Source of the DNA: Peribacillus butanolivorans
GTDB taxonomy: Bacteria > Bacillota > Bacilli > Bacillales > DSM-1321
Direction of reading: 5' to 3'
DNA length: 64,000 nucleotides
Assembly (NCBI RefSeq): GCF_001273755.1
Contig: NZ_LGYA01000005.1
Coordinates: forward strand, 124,001 to 188,000
This document shows, in pieces, positions 1 to 8,602 of this stretch. The translations under genes and the position numbers were made by a program. The notes below the pieces were generated by a model. That model had not been told where the DNA came from and searched no databases. It saw only the letters and a list, made by a program, of their open reading frames with translations. Position 1 is the first letter of the stretch. Every line of letters begins with the position of its first letter.

Positions 1-121
1 AAGGTGCCGTTGACGATGACCATTAGCCAGGAGACCTGCCAAGATTCGTACACCTGTAACCTACGCGGATGGGAAGGTGTGTGGCAGACCTTCTGAGTCC
101 GTAATTATATTGTTGCCATAC
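1..121 (+). promoter_or_regulatory. Cobalamin (B12) riboswitch, 5' part missing
   Basis: The hallmark B12-box (AGCCAGGAGACCTGCC) lies at 25-40, directly upstream of a B12 transport and salvage operon. The aptamer core upstream of position 1 is outside the window. The sequence between the B12 box and the hairpin at 122-152 would form the expression platform. Adenosylcobalamin binding is expected to favour the downstream terminator and so turn the operon off. Confidence 0.9.
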
Positions 122-152
122 AAGCATCTTCCGTTTGACGGGAGATGCTTTT
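122..152 (+). terminator. Riboswitch-controlled intrinsic terminator
   Basis: AAGCATCTTCC and GGGAGATGCTT form an 11-bp stem with one G-T wobble, followed by a T-rich run. It sits between the B12 box and btuF, where an attenuator would be expected. Confidence 0.85.
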
Positions 153-235
153 GTTTTGAAATTCGCCTCTTCACTTCAGGGTGCGTTTTCTTTAGGTGGT
201 CGGAAATTGAATTAAAAGATTGTGAGGGATGTAAA

Positions 236-1204
236 ATGAAGAAAATCTATGGTCTGATTCTAGTGATGTTACTAACTGCAGGTATGATGGTTGGTTGCAA
301 TGATACATCAAAAGAAGGAACGAAAGAAAAGCAACAAACAAATCATACTGAAAACCAAGCTTTCCCGATTACGATAAAAGATGCAACGGGTGAAAAAGTA
401 ACGATAGAAGAACAACCAAAGAAAATTGTTACATTGATACCAAGTAATACAGAAGTGGTCTTTGCACTTGGTTTGGGTAAAAAGGTTGTTGGTGTATCCG
501 ACAATGATAATTACCCGGAAGAAACGAAAGAAATTGAAAAAGTTGGCGGAATGGAAATGAACACGGAGTTAATCGTTTCCTTAAAGCCTGATCTTGTTCT
601 TGCTCATGCATCCAGTGCCCATAATTCGAATGAGGGATTGCAGCAGCTTAAGGATGCTGGAATAGATGTCCTTGTAGTCAATGATGCACAAAGCTTTGAC
701 GAAGTGTATGAGTCTATTGATATGATTGGACAGGCAACGGGAGAACATGATAAGGCAAAAGAAATCGTTGCGAATATGAAAACGAAACTGAAGGAAATTC
801 AGGAAAAAGCTAAATCCGTTAAGGATGAGGAAAGAAAAACCGTTCTAGTAGAGGTTTCGCCATCACCGGATATTTATACACCTGGAAAAAATACATTCAT
901 GAATGAAATGCTTAACATAATTTCAGCGAAAAATGCAGCAGCCGAATTGGACGGGTGGGCGAAAATTGATGAAGAGTCTATGATTGCTGCAAATCCGGAT
1001 GTCATTATCACAACATATGGTTATTATACAAAAGATCCAGTTAGTGAAGTGACGGGCCGAAAAGGATGGGAAGATGTAGCTGCTGTTAAGGATGGTCAAG
1101 TCTTTGATGTCCATTCTGACTTAGTGACCCGTTCTGGTCCACGCTTAATAGAGGGAGTAGAGGAACTTGCCAAATCAGTCTATCCGAACCTATTTGACAA
1201 CTAA
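236..1204 (+). CDS. btuF: Cobalamin ABC transporter substrate-binding lipoprotein BtuF
   Basis: This is the extracytoplasmic receptor that captures cobalamin or cobinamide and hands it to BtuCD. The 322-residue product has a lysine-containing signal peptide and a lipobox ending at Cys21, so it should be lipid-anchored on the outer face of the membrane. A vitamin B12-binding (PBP2, FecB/BtuF-type) fold follows from about residue 45 ('KIVTLIPSNTEVVFALG'). The ATG at 236 has GAGGG at 224-228. Longer in-frame starts would lie inside the riboswitch and are rejected. It is homologous to B. subtilis YvrC. First gene of the riboswitch-controlled operon; the next gene overlaps its 3' end. Confidence 0.93.
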   Translation: MKKIYGLILVMLLTAGMMVGCNDTSKEGTKEKQQTNHTENQAFPITIKDATGEKVTIEEQPKKIVTLIPSNTEVVFALGLGKKVVGVSDNDNYPEETKEIEKVGGMEMNTELIVSLKPDLVLAHASSAHNSNEGLQQLKDAGIDVLVVNDAQSFDEVYESIDMIGQATGEHDKAKEIVANMKTKLKEIQEKAKSVKDEERKTVLVEVSPSPDIYTPGKNTFMNEMLNIISAKNAAAELDGWAKIDEESMIAANPDVIITTYGYYTKDPVSEVTGRKGWEDVAAVKDGQVFDVHSDLVTRSGPRLIEGVEELAKSVYPNLFDN

Positions 1205-2222
1205 GTGGGCGTTTGCTTATTTGATTGCGTTATTGTTTTTGCTTTTCGCAATGACGATTGGCATTTCCTTTGGTTCGGTGTCAGTACCGATTCCCGCGCT
1301 TATACAAATTATCGGCAAGGAATTTTTTCATTTACCAATCTCAGTTGAGCCAGATGTGATGCTGACGAATATCGTAATGAACATCCGCCTGCCACGTGTA
1401 TTACTTGCAGGTTTGGTTGGGGCTTCGCTTGCGATTGCCGGGGCAGCCTTTCAGGGACTGCTCAGGAACCCGCTTGCTGACCCCTACACATTAGGGATTT
1501 CATCAGGAGCATCAGTAGGCGCTGTATTGACATTGTTTTTGAATATATCATTGCCGTTGATCGGTTTATATACCCTACCGACGTTAAGTATTATGTTTTC
1601 ATTGCTTACGATTTTCTGTGTGCTAACTTTTGCGAGAAAAATGGATCGATCGATGAAAGTAGAAACAATTATTTTAACCGGAATCATTTTCAGCTCGTTT
1701 TTAAGTGCCTTCATCTCATTAATGATTGCGTTGACGGGCGAGGAATTAAGACAAATCATCGGGTGGCTGATGGGAAGCGTTTCAATGCGCGGCTGGAATT
1801 ATATCGCGATTATTTTGCCGTTTTTTATCATTGGTTCGTTGATCTTGATTATGAATACCCAAGAATTGAATGCGATGACGTTTGGGGAAGATCGTGCAAA
1901 GCATTTGGGTGTGAATGTTCAGCGGAGAAAAATGTGGATTCTGATAGCTGGTTCGATATTAACTGGGGCAGCCGTTGCTGTTTCGGGAACGATTGGCTTT
2001 GTAGGATTGGTTATTCCTCATTTGGTTCGTAGGATTTGGGGGCCAGATCATAAGCATTTGTTGCCGTTATCTTTGCTCGTAGGAAGCGGGTTTTTAATTT
2101 TGGCTGACCTTGTAGCAAGGACGATCATTGCACCTTCGGAACTGCCGATTGGTGTAATTACCTCACTTATCGGGGCCCCGGCATTTGCCCTGATTTTATT
2201 AAAGAGACGGAGAGAAGGGTAG
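1167..2222 (+). CDS. btuC: Cobalamin ABC transporter permease BtuC
   Basis: Membrane permease of the FecCD/BtuC family, 351 residues with about ten hydrophobic segments. It forms the translocation channel for corrinoids together with the BtuD ATPase. Family motifs visible include 'LPRVLLAGLVGASLAIAGAA' near residue 73 and 'GTIGFVGLVIPHLVRRIWG' near residue 275. The start is a TTG at 1167, which overlaps btuF by 38 bases and has purine-rich GAGGGAG at 1151-1157. No ATG occurs before the first membrane segment. Homologous to B. subtilis YvrB. Confidence 0.92.
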   Translation: MPNQSIRTYLTTKWAFAYLIALLFLLFAMTIGISFGSVSVPIPALIQIIGKEFFHLPISVEPDVMLTNIVMNIRLPRVLLAGLVGASLAIAGAAFQGLLRNPLADPYTLGISSGASVGAVLTLFLNISLPLIGLYTLPTLSIMFSLLTIFCVLTFARKMDRSMKVETIILTGIIFSSFLSAFISLMIALTGEELRQIIGWLMGSVSMRGWNYIAIILPFFIIGSLILIMNTQELNAMTFGEDRAKHLGVNVQRRKMWILIAGSILTGAAVAVSGTIGFVGLVIPHLVRRIWGPDHKHLLPLSLLVGSGFLILADLVARTIIAPSELPIGVITSLIGAPAFALILLKRRREG

Positions 2223-2227
2223 AATTC

Positions 2228-3700
2228 ATGCTTGAAGTTAAAGGGTTAACAGGTGGATATGGCAATAAAGCTGTTTTGGACTCTGTCTCTTTTGACGTAC
2301 ATAAAGGGGAATTATTTGGGATTCTCGGTCCAAATGGCAGCGGGAAAACGACGCTATTAAGTATGCTTAGCGGGGTTCTCGATTATAAGGTAGGAAGCAT
2401 ACGAATAAGGGGAAGAGACTTGAAGGAGTATTCGGCCAAACATCTTGCACAAGTTATAGCCGTGTTGCCTCAACATTCCTCATTAGCCTTTTCTTATACG
2501 GTAAAAGAGACTGTTTCTCTTGGCCGTTATGCTCACCAAACAGGCTGGTTTCATAGTTGGACTTCTGAGGATGAGGTGATTGTCCAACGTGTGATGAAGC
2601 AAACGGGAGTCGCGGATTTTCAGGATCTTCATTTTGAACGGTTATCAGGCGGTGAGAGACAGCGGGTCTTACTGGCACAAGCACTTGCCCAAGAACCGGA
2701 AATTCTTTTTTTAGATGAACCAACGAACCACTTGGATCTTTCCTATCAAAAGGAGCTTCTTGATTTAATGAGGAAAATGGCCAAGGAGCTGGAGCTAACA
2801 GTTATCTCAATCTTCCATGACTTGAATTTGGCCGGCTTGTACTGTGATCGGCTGATGTTACTTGAAAAAGGACAAATTCAAGTCATTAATGTGCCGAATG
2901 AAGTGCTCCAACAGGAACGGATTCAGGAGGTATACCGGACGACGATTGAAAAACATCCGCATCCTGCCCTTCCGAAGCCGCAAATGTTCATTGTCCCGGA
3001 AAAGCATGTCTGTGATTTCGCACCTTTGGAAATTAATGAAACCTATTTGACGGTTGGCACCGAAATAATTCAATTGAATTCACCAATTCCGCTTAGAACG
3101 ATGTCTTCTGGTGTGACCGGTTCAGGAACGGGCTGGCATCAACATTTCGTGAATAGGCATGTCCATCGTGATTATAATTACGAGGATCATTTTGCTGAAA
3201 TGGCTGACTTTTTAAAAACACACGGTTTTGAACCACAGGAAACGGTCGGAATGATGACAGCTGTCTTTCTCGATACGGTGGCCTTCAAGTTTTTAAGAGA
3301 TGATGATTTCTCGGTTTTTATCATCGTGACGGCTGGAGTAGGGAATGCCATCGACGCCTCTTTAGCTGACCAACATTCTTGGATTTCCACTCCAGGAACC
3401 ATAAATACATGGATCTTTGTAAATGGGCACATGGCAGAAGAGGCCTTTATCCACAGCATTGTCACCGCGACCGAGGCAAAAGTAAAAGCGCTTCATGATT
3501 TGCGTGTTTTGGATAAGGTGACAAATACAGTGGCGACAGGAACATCGACAGACAGTATTTTGATTGCCGCAACCCAAAGAGGGAAGGCACTTCAATATGC
3601 AGGCACCATTACTCCGCTAGGGAAGTTGATCAGTCGCGGTGTATATGATTGTACCGTAGAAGCAATAAAGAAAAATCGGAAACGGATTGAGGAACTATGA
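2228..3700 (+). CDS. btuD: Fusion of cobalamin transporter ATPase (BtuD) and adenosylcobinamide amidohydrolase (CbiZ)
   Basis: The N-terminal ~255 residues are an ABC ATPase with Walker A 'GPNGSGKTT' at 34-42, signature 'LSGGERQR' near 139 and Walker B 'ILFLDEPTNHLDL' near 159. It should energise BtuC. The C-terminal ~220 residues match the CbiZ family, which cleaves the aminopropanol arm of adenosylcobinamide or adenosylpseudocobalamin to give adenosylcobyric acid for remodelling. B. subtilis YvrA has the same fusion. Starts with ATG at 2228, five bases after btuC. The fusion couples corrinoid import to immediate side-chain hydrolysis, and cbiB follows at once to rebuild the arm. Confidence 0.88.
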   Translation: MLEVKGLTGGYGNKAVLDSVSFDVHKGELFGILGPNGSGKTTLLSMLSGVLDYKVGSIRIRGRDLKEYSAKHLAQVIAVLPQHSSLAFSYTVKETVSLGRYAHQTGWFHSWTSEDEVIVQRVMKQTGVADFQDLHFERLSGGERQRVLLAQALAQEPEILFLDEPTNHLDLSYQKELLDLMRKMAKELELTVISIFHDLNLAGLYCDRLMLLEKGQIQVINVPNEVLQQERIQEVYRTTIEKHPHPALPKPQMFIVPEKHVCDFAPLEINETYLTVGTEIIQLNSPIPLRTMSSGVTGSGTGWHQHFVNRHVHRDYNYEDHFAEMADFLKTHGFEPQETVGMMTAVFLDTVAFKFLRDDDFSVFIIVTAGVGNAIDASLADQHSWISTPGTINTWIFVNGHMAEEAFIHSIVTATEAKVKALHDLRVLDKVTNTVATGTSTDSILIAATQRGKALQYAGTITPLGKLISRGVYDCTVEAIKKNRKRIEEL

Positions 3701-4662
3701 TTTACCATCACCTTTTTGCTGTTACACTGGCTTTTTTCTTTGATCTATTAATAGGTGATCCACCAAATTGGCCACATCCCGTTAAATGGATAGGAACGTT
3801 GATAAGCAAGTTGGATCATTCATTCAATAGAGGCACACATAAAAAACGAAATGGCCTCTTCATGCTGGTAATTGTTTTAACACTGGTGTTATTGGCAACA
3901 GGACTAACTGTCTATTTAGCTTATCTTATCCATCCGCTTGCGGGAATTTTATGGGAAGCTGTTGTTATTTCTACGACGATTGCTCAGAAGGGATTAAAGC
4001 AGGCAGGAATGGATGTGTGTCATCCTCTGAATGAACAAGCTTTTCCTGAAGCGAGGCTAAAGCTTTCCTATATTGTCGGTCGTGATACTGCTGATCTTGA
4101 TGAATCCGAAATAGTCAGAGGCACTGTAGAAACCGTAGCTGAAAATACGAGTGATGGAGTTACGGCTCCACTGTTTTGGGCAGCAATCGGCGGTGCTCCA
4201 CTCGCGATGATGTACAGGGCAATTAATACCTGCGATTCAATGGTTGGTTACAAAAATGATAAATATGGACAATTTGGCTGGGCTTCAGCTAAGCTCGATG
4301 ATATCGTGAACTGGATTCCTAGTCGCCTCACTGGTTTCTTGATGCTGCTAAGCTCGAAATCCAGCTATCATAGCTTGGGGGCTAGATGGAAGATTTTGTT
4401 CAATGATGCGAAAAAGCACCCAAGCCCGAATAGTGGGTGGTGTGAAGCAGGCGTTGCTGCAATTTTGGGTGTACAGCTTGGCGGCCGGAATATGTACAAA
4501 GGAGTAGTTTCTGACCGTGCCAGGATGGGCGTTCCGCTTGTTCCATTAGAAGCAATACATATTCAAAAAACGATTACTATCATGCATCGGACATCTTTTA
4601 TATTTTTACTGATGCTTTGGTTAGGGGGACTTACTCTTGGCATTACCTTCTCATGGCTCTAA
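3697..4662 (+). CDS. cbiB: Adenosylcobinamide-phosphate synthase CbiB
   Basis: Integral membrane enzyme that condenses adenosylcobyric acid with (R)-1-amino-2-propanol phosphate. It has 321 residues with several hydrophobic segments and the family motifs 'DLLIGDPPNWPHPVKWIG' near residue 13, 'IVGRDTADLDE' near 127 and 'VAENTSDGVTAPLFW' near 146. The ATG overlaps the btuD-cbiZ stop by four bases (ATGA). It acts directly downstream of the CbiZ reaction and uses the product of CobD, encoded next. Confidence 0.93.
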   Translation: MIYHHLFAVTLAFFFDLLIGDPPNWPHPVKWIGTLISKLDHSFNRGTHKKRNGLFMLVIVLTLVLLATGLTVYLAYLIHPLAGILWEAVVISTTIAQKGLKQAGMDVCHPLNEQAFPEARLKLSYIVGRDTADLDESEIVRGTVETVAENTSDGVTAPLFWAAIGGAPLAMMYRAINTCDSMVGYKNDKYGQFGWASAKLDDIVNWIPSRLTGFLMLLSSKSSYHSLGARWKILFNDAKKHPSPNSGWCEAGVAAILGVQLGGRNMYKGVVSDRARMGVPLVPLEAIHIQKTITIMHRTSFIFLLMLWLGGLTLGITFSWL

Positions 4663-5710
4663 TCCGCATTATCTTTACGAAGCGCTGGAAATCGAAATGC
4701 CTGAATCGGTTCTCGATTTTAGTGCTAATATCAACCCATTGGGTCCTCCTTTACGTATAAAGGAACGGTGGTCCGAATTCTTCGAAGGAATCTTAAATTA
4801 CCCAGATCCGCATGCCGTTGAACTGACAAAATTAATTGCAAAAAAAGAAGCGCTTCCTGAGCAATCCGTTTTGGTAGGTAACGGTGGTGCGGAAATAATA
4901 ATGTTGGTAGCGAACAGGTTAGCCAATAAAAAGGTCTTAATCATTCAGCCTGCATTTGCGGAATATGCAGAAGCTTGTTTAGCAGCCGAATGCGAGGTAG
5001 ACTTTCATCAACTTGATGCACCTGAGTGGCAACTAGATCTCGATCGTTTGATTCCTCAATTACCTGAATATGACGCGATTTTTTTATGTACGCCTAATAA
5101 TCCGACAGGGATTTCATTTAAGCAAGAAGCAGTTAGGGAATTAATCAAAGAATGCGGAAAAGCAAATTGTCTGGTTGTTTTGGATGAGGCTTTTTATGAT
5201 TTTACGGAAAACGCCTTTACTTATGCTTCTTTAATTACGCAATTCCCCCATTTACTGATTCTACGATCAATGACGAAAATTTTTGCAATTCCAGGCTTGA
5301 GGTTGGGTTATTTGCTGGCGGCACCAGATATCATAAATCAGGCAAAAACCTATAAATCGCATTGGAGCGTCAATCATGTGGCATTAGAAGTCGGGAAAAT
5401 CTGCCTTGCTGAAGAAGAATATATAGAAAAAACGAGAGCGTATATTCAATTGCAAAAGCAGAAACTTTTCCGGTTTTATGAAGAGCATGAGTTGATTGTC
5501 TCAAATAGCACGGTCAATTTTTATTTAGTGAAAGATGAATCCTTATCCCTTTTGCCTTTTTTATTAAAAAAGGGCATCGTACCACGTCATACGTATAATT
5601 TTCCAGGGCTAGATGGAAAGTGGCTCCGGTTCGCAGTGAAGAGTGAGTGTGATAATGCCATGCTGATGGAGGGGGTAAGACAGTGGAGAAATCTAGGCTC
5701 TGTTTTATAA
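4637..5710 (+). CDS. cobD: L-threonine-O-3-phosphate decarboxylase CobD
   Basis: PLP-dependent fold-type I enzyme that makes (R)-1-amino-2-propanol phosphate for CbiB. It has 357 residues. The internal aldimine lysine is Lys214 in 'SMTKIFAIPGLRLGY'; 'FSANINPLGPP' at about 29 and 'TPNNPTG' near 152 are typical of the histidinol-phosphate aminotransferase-like subfamily. The TTG start at 4637 is supported by AGGGGGA at 4623-4629, seven bases upstream; this gives a 26-base overlap with cbiB. HisC is the main alternative but the operon context decides for CobD. A threonine kinase gene (PduX-like) is not in the window. Confidence 0.9.
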   Translation: MALPSHGSNPHYLYEALEIEMPESVLDFSANINPLGPPLRIKERWSEFFEGILNYPDPHAVELTKLIAKKEALPEQSVLVGNGGAEIIMLVANRLANKKVLIIQPAFAEYAEACLAAECEVDFHQLDAPEWQLDLDRLIPQLPEYDAIFLCTPNNPTGISFKQEAVRELIKECGKANCLVVLDEAFYDFTENAFTYASLITQFPHLLILRSMTKIFAIPGLRLGYLLAAPDIINQAKTYKSHWSVNHVALEVGKICLAEEEYIEKTRAYIQLQKQKLFRFYEEHELIVSNSTVNFYLVKDESLSLLPFLLKKGIVPRHTYNFPGLDGKWLRFAVKSECDNAMLMEGVRQWRNLGSVL

Positions 5711-6258
5711 CCGGTGGTGTCCGGAGCGGTAAAAGCCGTTTTGCAGAAAAAAAGGCAATAGAATATGCAATCCAATTGAGTGGGAACTTGCATTACCTCG
5801 CTTGTGGCCGAGTCAGTGATGCTGAAATGGAAGAACGCATCCGCCGGCACCAAAGGGATCGCAAAAGTAGTCCAATTGCTTGGAGGACCTGGGAGTACTC
5901 GACGAATATTACACGGATTGGTTCAGACCTAAATCAAGATTCAATAATCCTACTCGATTGCCTGACAACCCTACTTGATAATGAATTATTCGGTCCCAAT
6001 ATACCGCTTGAAAAGGAGTTTTTACATAGTGTTTTCACAAAAATAATCAGCGGAATTAATGAGATAAGAAAACAAGCCAGCTGTTTGATAATCGTAAGCA
6101 ACGAAGTGGTACAGGAGCCGATTTTTCAAAATGAGTTCCTCCATATATACGGAAAAATACTTGGCCTGCTTCATCAAGCAGTCGTCGAACAGGCAGATGA
6201 GGCTTATCTTGTTGAATCAGGGATTCCGTTATTGATGAAAGGGTGCATGCAGGAATGA
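5683..6258 (+). CDS. cobU: Adenosylcobinamide kinase / adenosylcobinamide-phosphate guanylyltransferase CobU
   Basis: CobU phosphorylates adenosylcobinamide and then transfers GMP to form adenosyl-GDP-cobinamide. The 191-residue protein has P-loop 'GGVRSGKS' at 11-18, the 'RRHQRDR' motif with His56 aligned to the guanylylated His of Salmonella CobU, and 'LLDCLTTLL' near 93. Its C-terminal part is unusual: the family motif after 'SNEV' (normally G-I/L-V-P followed by R..RD) is replaced by 'VQEPIFQNEF'. GTG start at 5683 with GGAGGGGG just upstream; overlaps cobD by 28 bases. A second CobU-like protein lies at 7573-8001. Confidence 0.88.
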   Translation: MEKSRLCFITGGVRSGKSRFAEKKAIEYAIQLSGNLHYLACGRVSDAEMEERIRRHQRDRKSSPIAWRTWEYSTNITRIGSDLNQDSIILLDCLTTLLDNELFGPNIPLEKEFLHSVFTKIISGINEIRKQASCLIIVSNEVVQEPIFQNEFLHIYGKILGLLHQAVVEQADEAYLVESGIPLLMKGCMQE

Positions 6259-7046
6259 ACGGATGGATTGGATTCTTGATTAACCTGCAGTTCTTTACCG
6301 TGTTCCCAATAAAGAAGCAGCTACCGATGGATAAGAAATATATCCACCGTGCGATTCAAACCTTTCCTTTAGTCGGGCTTTTCCTAGGCTTGATATTGGG
6401 AGGTGTTTTATACGCGTTAGTAGAGTGGACCCCATTGTCATCCCTTTCGATTGCGTTTGTGGTTTGGTTTTTAACGATGGCATTAACAGGCGGTTTGCAC
6501 CTAGATGGTTGGATTGATGCAAGTGATGCCTTCTTTTCCTATCAGGATAAAGAGAGGCGTTTAGAAATCATGAAGGATTCCAGGACAGGCGCATTCGGTG
6601 TCATCTCCGTCATCGTCCTTTTGGCCGCCCGGTTTATATTTATTTATGAAATCGTCGATAGAGTCAATGCGTGGACATACTTTTTAATTATTAGTCTTCC
6701 ACTTTTAAGTAAATGTGTGATGGGCTATTTACTTAGCCGGATGCCCTTGGCAAAAAAAGAGGGACTTGGTGCTTTCTTTCAAAGTGCAGTAAGGAAAAAC
6801 AGTTTATATATTTATTGGTTGTATTTTATTGTGAGTTTTGCGGTTGCATGGAGCTTCGATTTCAAGCTGGTCACTTTATTTTTTATCATGTGTCTGGCTT
6901 CTCTACTCTTCCTATTGTATATAAAGCGGAAAATCGTTAGTTGGTTCGGCGGGATAACGGGGGATGTATTGGGTGCATCCGTGGAAGGAGTTGAGCTCTG
7001 GTTATGGCTGATTCTGTGGCTATTACACTACTTCGCCATGGGCTGA
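6255..7046 (+). CDS. cobS: Adenosylcobinamide-GDP ribazoletransferase (cobalamin synthase) CobS
   Basis: Polytopic membrane enzyme joining adenosyl-GDP-cobinamide with alpha-ribazole or alpha-ribazole phosphate. About 263 residues; the conserved acidic motif 'GGLHLDGWIDASDAF' near residue 77 and 'MKDSRTGAFG' near 104 are typical. The ATG at 6255 overlaps the cobU stop (ATGA), which favours it; a GTG four codons upstream (6243) is possible. The lower ligand would come from CobC/CblS products encoded in the same operon. Confidence 0.92.
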   Translation: MNGWIGFLINLQFFTVFPIKKQLPMDKKYIHRAIQTFPLVGLFLGLILGGVLYALVEWTPLSSLSIAFVVWFLTMALTGGLHLDGWIDASDAFFSYQDKERRLEIMKDSRTGAFGVISVIVLLAARFIFIYEIVDRVNAWTYFLIISLPLLSKCVMGYLLSRMPLAKKEGLGAFFQSAVRKNSLYIYWLYFIVSFAVAWSFDFKLVTLFFIMCLASLLFLLYIKRKIVSWFGGITGDVLGASVEGVELWLWLILWLLHYFAMG

Positions 7047-7621
7047 CAGAAGCAAATGAGCGAAGATCCTATTTAGGCTGGACAGATTCTCCATTAAGTC
7101 TGAAAGGAGAAAAGGAAATTCTAGACTTAAGGGGCTCTTACCCACAGTATGAAAAGATTCACACGAGTGATTTGCCTCGTTGTATTGAAACCGCAAGACT
7201 GTTGTTTCCAGATGTTGTTCCGATAAAACACCCTGCGTTCCGTGAAATGAACTTCGGCAGTTGGGAAGGGCGAACTTATGAAGAGTTGAAGACTGATGGC
7301 GATTATCAAAAATGGCTAGAGCGTCCTATGGAGGCAATGGTGCCTGGTGGTGAAAGCTATCCGGCATTTTCCAAACGTATTCAAAATGGCTGGAGCCAAT
7401 TGATTTCCGGTGAGGAAAGCCAATATGTATTAATGACTCATGGGGGTGTAGTACGTGAATTACTTGTCCGCTATGCACCGATGGAAAAGTCTTTTTTTGA
7501 TTGGGGAATTTCCCACGGTATGGGATATGAGCTGATTTGGGAGGACCGGAACAGCTTAAGGAGGGGTGAACGTTGCACTTTGTTACAGGTGGCGCCTATA
7601 ATGGGAAAACAAAATGGGTAA
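7004..7621 (+). CDS. cobC: Alpha-ribazole phosphatase / histidine phosphatase family protein CobC
   Basis: Histidine phosphatase of 205 residues with catalytic 'LLRHGLTEAN' at about 9-18, 'EMNFGSWEGRTYEEL' near 84 and 'VLMTHGGVVREL' near 144. It would remove phosphate from alpha-ribazole phosphate or adenosylcobalamin phosphate in the last step of nucleotide loop assembly. Overlaps cobS by 43 bases; a GTG at 7016 is an alternative start. Family members are hard to separate by sequence, so the function rests on the operon. Confidence 0.85.
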   Translation: MADSVAITLLRHGLTEANERRSYLGWTDSPLSLKGEKEILDLRGSYPQYEKIHTSDLPRCIETARLLFPDVVPIKHPAFREMNFGSWEGRTYEELKTDGDYQKWLERPMEAMVPGGESYPAFSKRIQNGWSQLISGEESQYVLMTHGGVVRELLVRYAPMEKSFFDWGISHGMGYELIWEDRNSLRRGERCTLLQVAPIMGKQNG

Positions 7622-8001
7622 AGCACTTTTATGGGTTGGAAAGTGAGACTCTTTGGCTATCCGGTTATCAAAAAGAACAGCCAACTATGACGGATTTTCA
7701 AGGTAATACAGTGGTATTGCATGGCTTGGATGCATGGATCCAACAAGATGCAGAAAAGATGAATGCAGAGTCGATTCGAAAACGGTGGAAGGAAATCATG
7801 GCTGACTGGCGAATATGGGAGAAGGAAAAGGATGATCACAACTGTATTGTAATCGGATCAGATATTTCCAAAGGAATTGTTCCGATGGAGGCACAAGATC
7901 GCAAATGGCGCGATGCCTGCGGCTGGGTTTTTCAAGATGTCGCCTCCTTATCAAACCGTGTGGATGTCATTTGGTACGGTATCAATCAGCAAATAAAATA
8001 G
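7573..8001 (+). CDS. Divergent CobU-like P-loop protein
   Basis: A 142-residue protein with P-loop 'GGAYNGKT' at 6-13 and a C-terminal stretch 'GIVPMEAQDRKWRDACGW' that matches the CobU family motif G-I-V-P...R..RD..G. It lacks the RHxxR guanylylation histidine motif and the DCLT motif ('VVLHGLDAW' stands in its place). It is shorter than CobU (about 180-190). TTG start at 7573 with AAGGAGGGG at 7559-7567; overlaps cobC by 49 bases. It may be a kinase-only or regulatory CobU paralogue, or a partner subunit for CobU; the exact activity is inferred, not known. Confidence 0.75.
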   Translation: MHFVTGGAYNGKTKWVKHFYGLESETLWLSGYQKEQPTMTDFQGNTVVLHGLDAWIQQDAEKMNAESIRKRWKEIMADWRIWEKEKDDHNCIVIGSDISKGIVPMEAQDRKWRDACGWVFQDVASLSNRVDVIWYGINQQIK

Positions 8002-8015
8002 AGGAGGAAATAGAG

Positions 8016-8600
8016 ATGAAAATTTATACACGTACTGGGGATAAGGGACAAACTAGCGTAATCGGAGGACGTCTGGACAAGGATGACATCCGTGTCGAAT
8101 CTTACGGAACAGTGGATGAAGTGAACAGCTATATCGGCCTTGCAGTAACTGAATTGGACTCAGCAATTTTTGCAGACGTACTAACGGACTTGGAAAAAAT
8201 TCAGCATGAGTTATTTGACTGTGGCGGTGATTTGGCGACAGTTTCTGAGAAAGCCCCGCAGAAGCTAACGGATGAGGCAATTACCTATTTGGAAGAACGA
8301 ATTGACGCCTTTATCGTCGAAGCACCGGAATTAGAAAAGTTTATCCTTCCAGGAGGCTCAAAAGCGTCTGCAACCATTCATATTGCCCGGACGGTTACAC
8401 GCAGGGCGGAGCGGTTGGTTGTTTCTTTGATTAAGTCGGGTGCGGCAGTTTCACCACTATCTCTTCAATATTTAAATCGTTTGTCTGATTACTTCTTTGC
8501 TGTAGCACGCGTGATTAACTTCCGCCTTGGCGTGAAAGATGTGGAATATATCCGCAGCGCAAATGTATTCCGTGGAGGAAAAAGAAAGGAAAAAGAGTAA
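8016..8600 (+). CDS. pduO: Cob(I)alamin adenosyltransferase, PduO type
   Basis: Transfers the 5'-deoxyadenosyl group of ATP to cob(I)alamin or cobinamide, giving the coenzyme form. The 194-residue protein has the ATP-binding N-terminus 'TRTGDKGQTSVIGG' at about 5-18 and 'RRAERLVVSL' and 'YLNRLSDYFFAVARVIN' in the helical C-terminal half. ATG at 8016 with a perfect GAGGAGG at 8001-8007. Homologous to B. subtilis YvqK, which sits beside yvrABC there too. Its coenzyme product is needed by IcmF at 53070. Confidence 0.93.
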   Translation: MKIYTRTGDKGQTSVIGGRLDKDDIRVESYGTVDEVNSYIGLAVTELDSAIFADVLTDLEKIQHELFDCGGDLATVSEKAPQKLTDEAITYLEERIDAFIVEAPELEKFILPGGSKASATIHIARTVTRRAERLVVSLIKSGAAVSPLSLQYLNRLSDYFFAVARVINFRLGVKDVEYIRSANVFRGGKRKEKE

Positions 8601-8602
8601 AC

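Noticed and set aside
77-235. N-terminal extension of btuF
   Set aside because: It would start inside the B12 riboswitch and cross its terminator, and removes the signal peptide from the N-terminus.
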